Assembly: GCF_010550245.1 (NCBI RefSeq)
Contig: NZ_JAAGLU010000009.1
Location: 124,001 to 188,000, forward strand
Length of the DNA: 64,000 nt
Reading direction: 5' to 3'
Source of the DNA: Streptomyces sp. SID12501
GTDB taxonomy: Bacteria; Actinomycetota; Actinomycetes; Streptomycetales; Streptomycetaceae
Position numbers and translations under genes: made by a program. Of the stretch, positions 63,720-64,000 are shown piece by piece. The notes beneath the pieces are model-generated. The model had not been told where the DNA came from, did not search any database, and saw nothing but the letters and a program-made list of their open reading frames with translations. Position 1 is the first letter of the stretch. Every line of letters begins with the position of its first letter.

Positions 63720-63728
63720 CGGCGTCCC

Positions 63729-64000
63729 TCAGATCTCGATGCACGTACGCAGCGCGGTTCCGGTGCGCATCTGGTCGAGGGCCTCGTTGATGCCGGAGAG
63801 CGGTACGCGGTGGGTGATGAGGCCCGCGAGGTCGACGCGTCCGGCACGCCAGAGGGCGATCGTGCGCTCGTAGGACCGCAGAACGTCGCCGCCGCCGTAC
63901 ATGGACGGCAGGATGCGCTTCTCGTCGAAGAACAGCTCGAACATGTTGAGTTGGAGGTTGTCGTCCATGGCGCCCGCACCGACGACGACCATGGTGCCGC
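63729..64000 (-). CDS. Zinc-dependent alcohol dehydrogenase, C-terminal part
   Basis: The 3' 90 codons of a gene cut by the window edge. GTMVVVGAGAMDD, ELFFDEKRILPSMYGGG and GLITHRVPLSGINEALDQMR are typical of the C-terminal NAD-binding and dimer part of medium-chain zinc dehydrogenases. The catalytic zinc region lies beyond 64000. It shares a strand and probably an operon with the SDR gene. Confidence 0.85.
   Translation of the reverse strand, partial: GTMVVVGAGAMDDNLQLNMFELFFDEKRILPSMYGGGDVLRSYERTIALWRAGRVDLAGLITHRVPLSGINEALDQMRTGTALRTCIEI

Overview
The window is high-GC actinobacterial DNA and almost certainly comes from a Streptomyces chromosome. Third codon positions are nearly always G or C, GTG, TTG and possibly CTG starts are common, and start/stop overlaps of the GTGA or ATGA type are frequent. 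Several gene families are typical of the genus: an XRE regulator with a DUF397 partner, a BTAD/NB-ARC/TPR regulator, an LAL-type LuxR regulator, and the block with yaaA, an RNase H/phosphatase fusion, a zinc ribbon protein and a Nif3 protein. No rRNA, tRNA or CRISPR array is visible. One structural RNA, rnpB, lies on the minus strand near 52.6-53.0 kb.

Bases 1-14.9 kb hold regulators, transporters and small enzymes: a divergent ArsR-type regulator and MFS exporter separated by a 14-bp perfect inverted repeat, a blasticidin-S-deaminase-like protein, a VOC protein, an XRE/DUF397 pair with two small divergent genes, a GNAT acetyltransferase, an Rsm22-type methyltransferase, a lipoprotein, an HTH membrane protein, a serine hydrolase, a Bcr/CflA-type exporter, and a Gfo/Idh/MocA-SDR pair. 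The stretch 3.3-6.2 kb contains relics of DUF397 and rsm22 and looks rearranged. From 15-24 kb come a MacB-like ABC transporter pair, an aldo-keto reductase, NTF2-like, DoxX and MazG-like proteins, and two LuxR-type regulators. From 24-35 kb lies a signalling and conflict region: an NB-ARC/TPR protein with an amyloid-like N-terminal motif, a glycosyltransferase-fold protein with a small partner, a BTAD/NB-ARC/TPR regulator, a Fic toxin with its antitoxin, and a membrane Ser/Thr kinase.

The most notable region is 35.2-52.6 kb. A block of eleven co-directional genes (36.4-52.0 kb) looks like an unusual biosynthetic cluster: cysteine hydrolase, HypE, HypF, ATP-grasp ligase, a large protein with two ATP-grasp-like halves, MFS exporter, PLP decarboxylase, membrane di-iron desaturase, both subunits of a B12-dependent glutamate mutase, and a class III aminotransferase. 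HypE and HypF normally make the cyanide ligand of NiFe hydrogenase, but no hydrogenase or other hyp gene is present. Glutamate mutase would supply 3-methylaspartate, the decarboxylase could convert it to 3-aminoisobutyrate, the ATP-grasp enzymes could form amide bonds, and HypF/HypE could deliver a carbamoyl or cyano group. The product is unknown and the route is inferred. Transposase relics lie inside both borders. The whole segment is flanked by a 31-bp direct repeat (27/31 identical) that is the 3' end of rnpB. The left copy is followed on the minus strand by an intrinsic terminator, as expected if the segment was inserted into the 3' end of rnpB and displaced the original end. No integrase is visible.

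From 53 kb onward the genes look like core chromosome: an EamA transporter and AraC regulator, an RNB ribonuclease, yaaA, a KDPG-type aldolase, the RNase H/phosphatase, zinc ribbon and Nif3 genes, a conserved hypothetical protein, a 55-residue protein not covered by longer reading frames, an SDR enzyme and the 3' end of a zinc-dependent dehydrogenase cut by the window edge.
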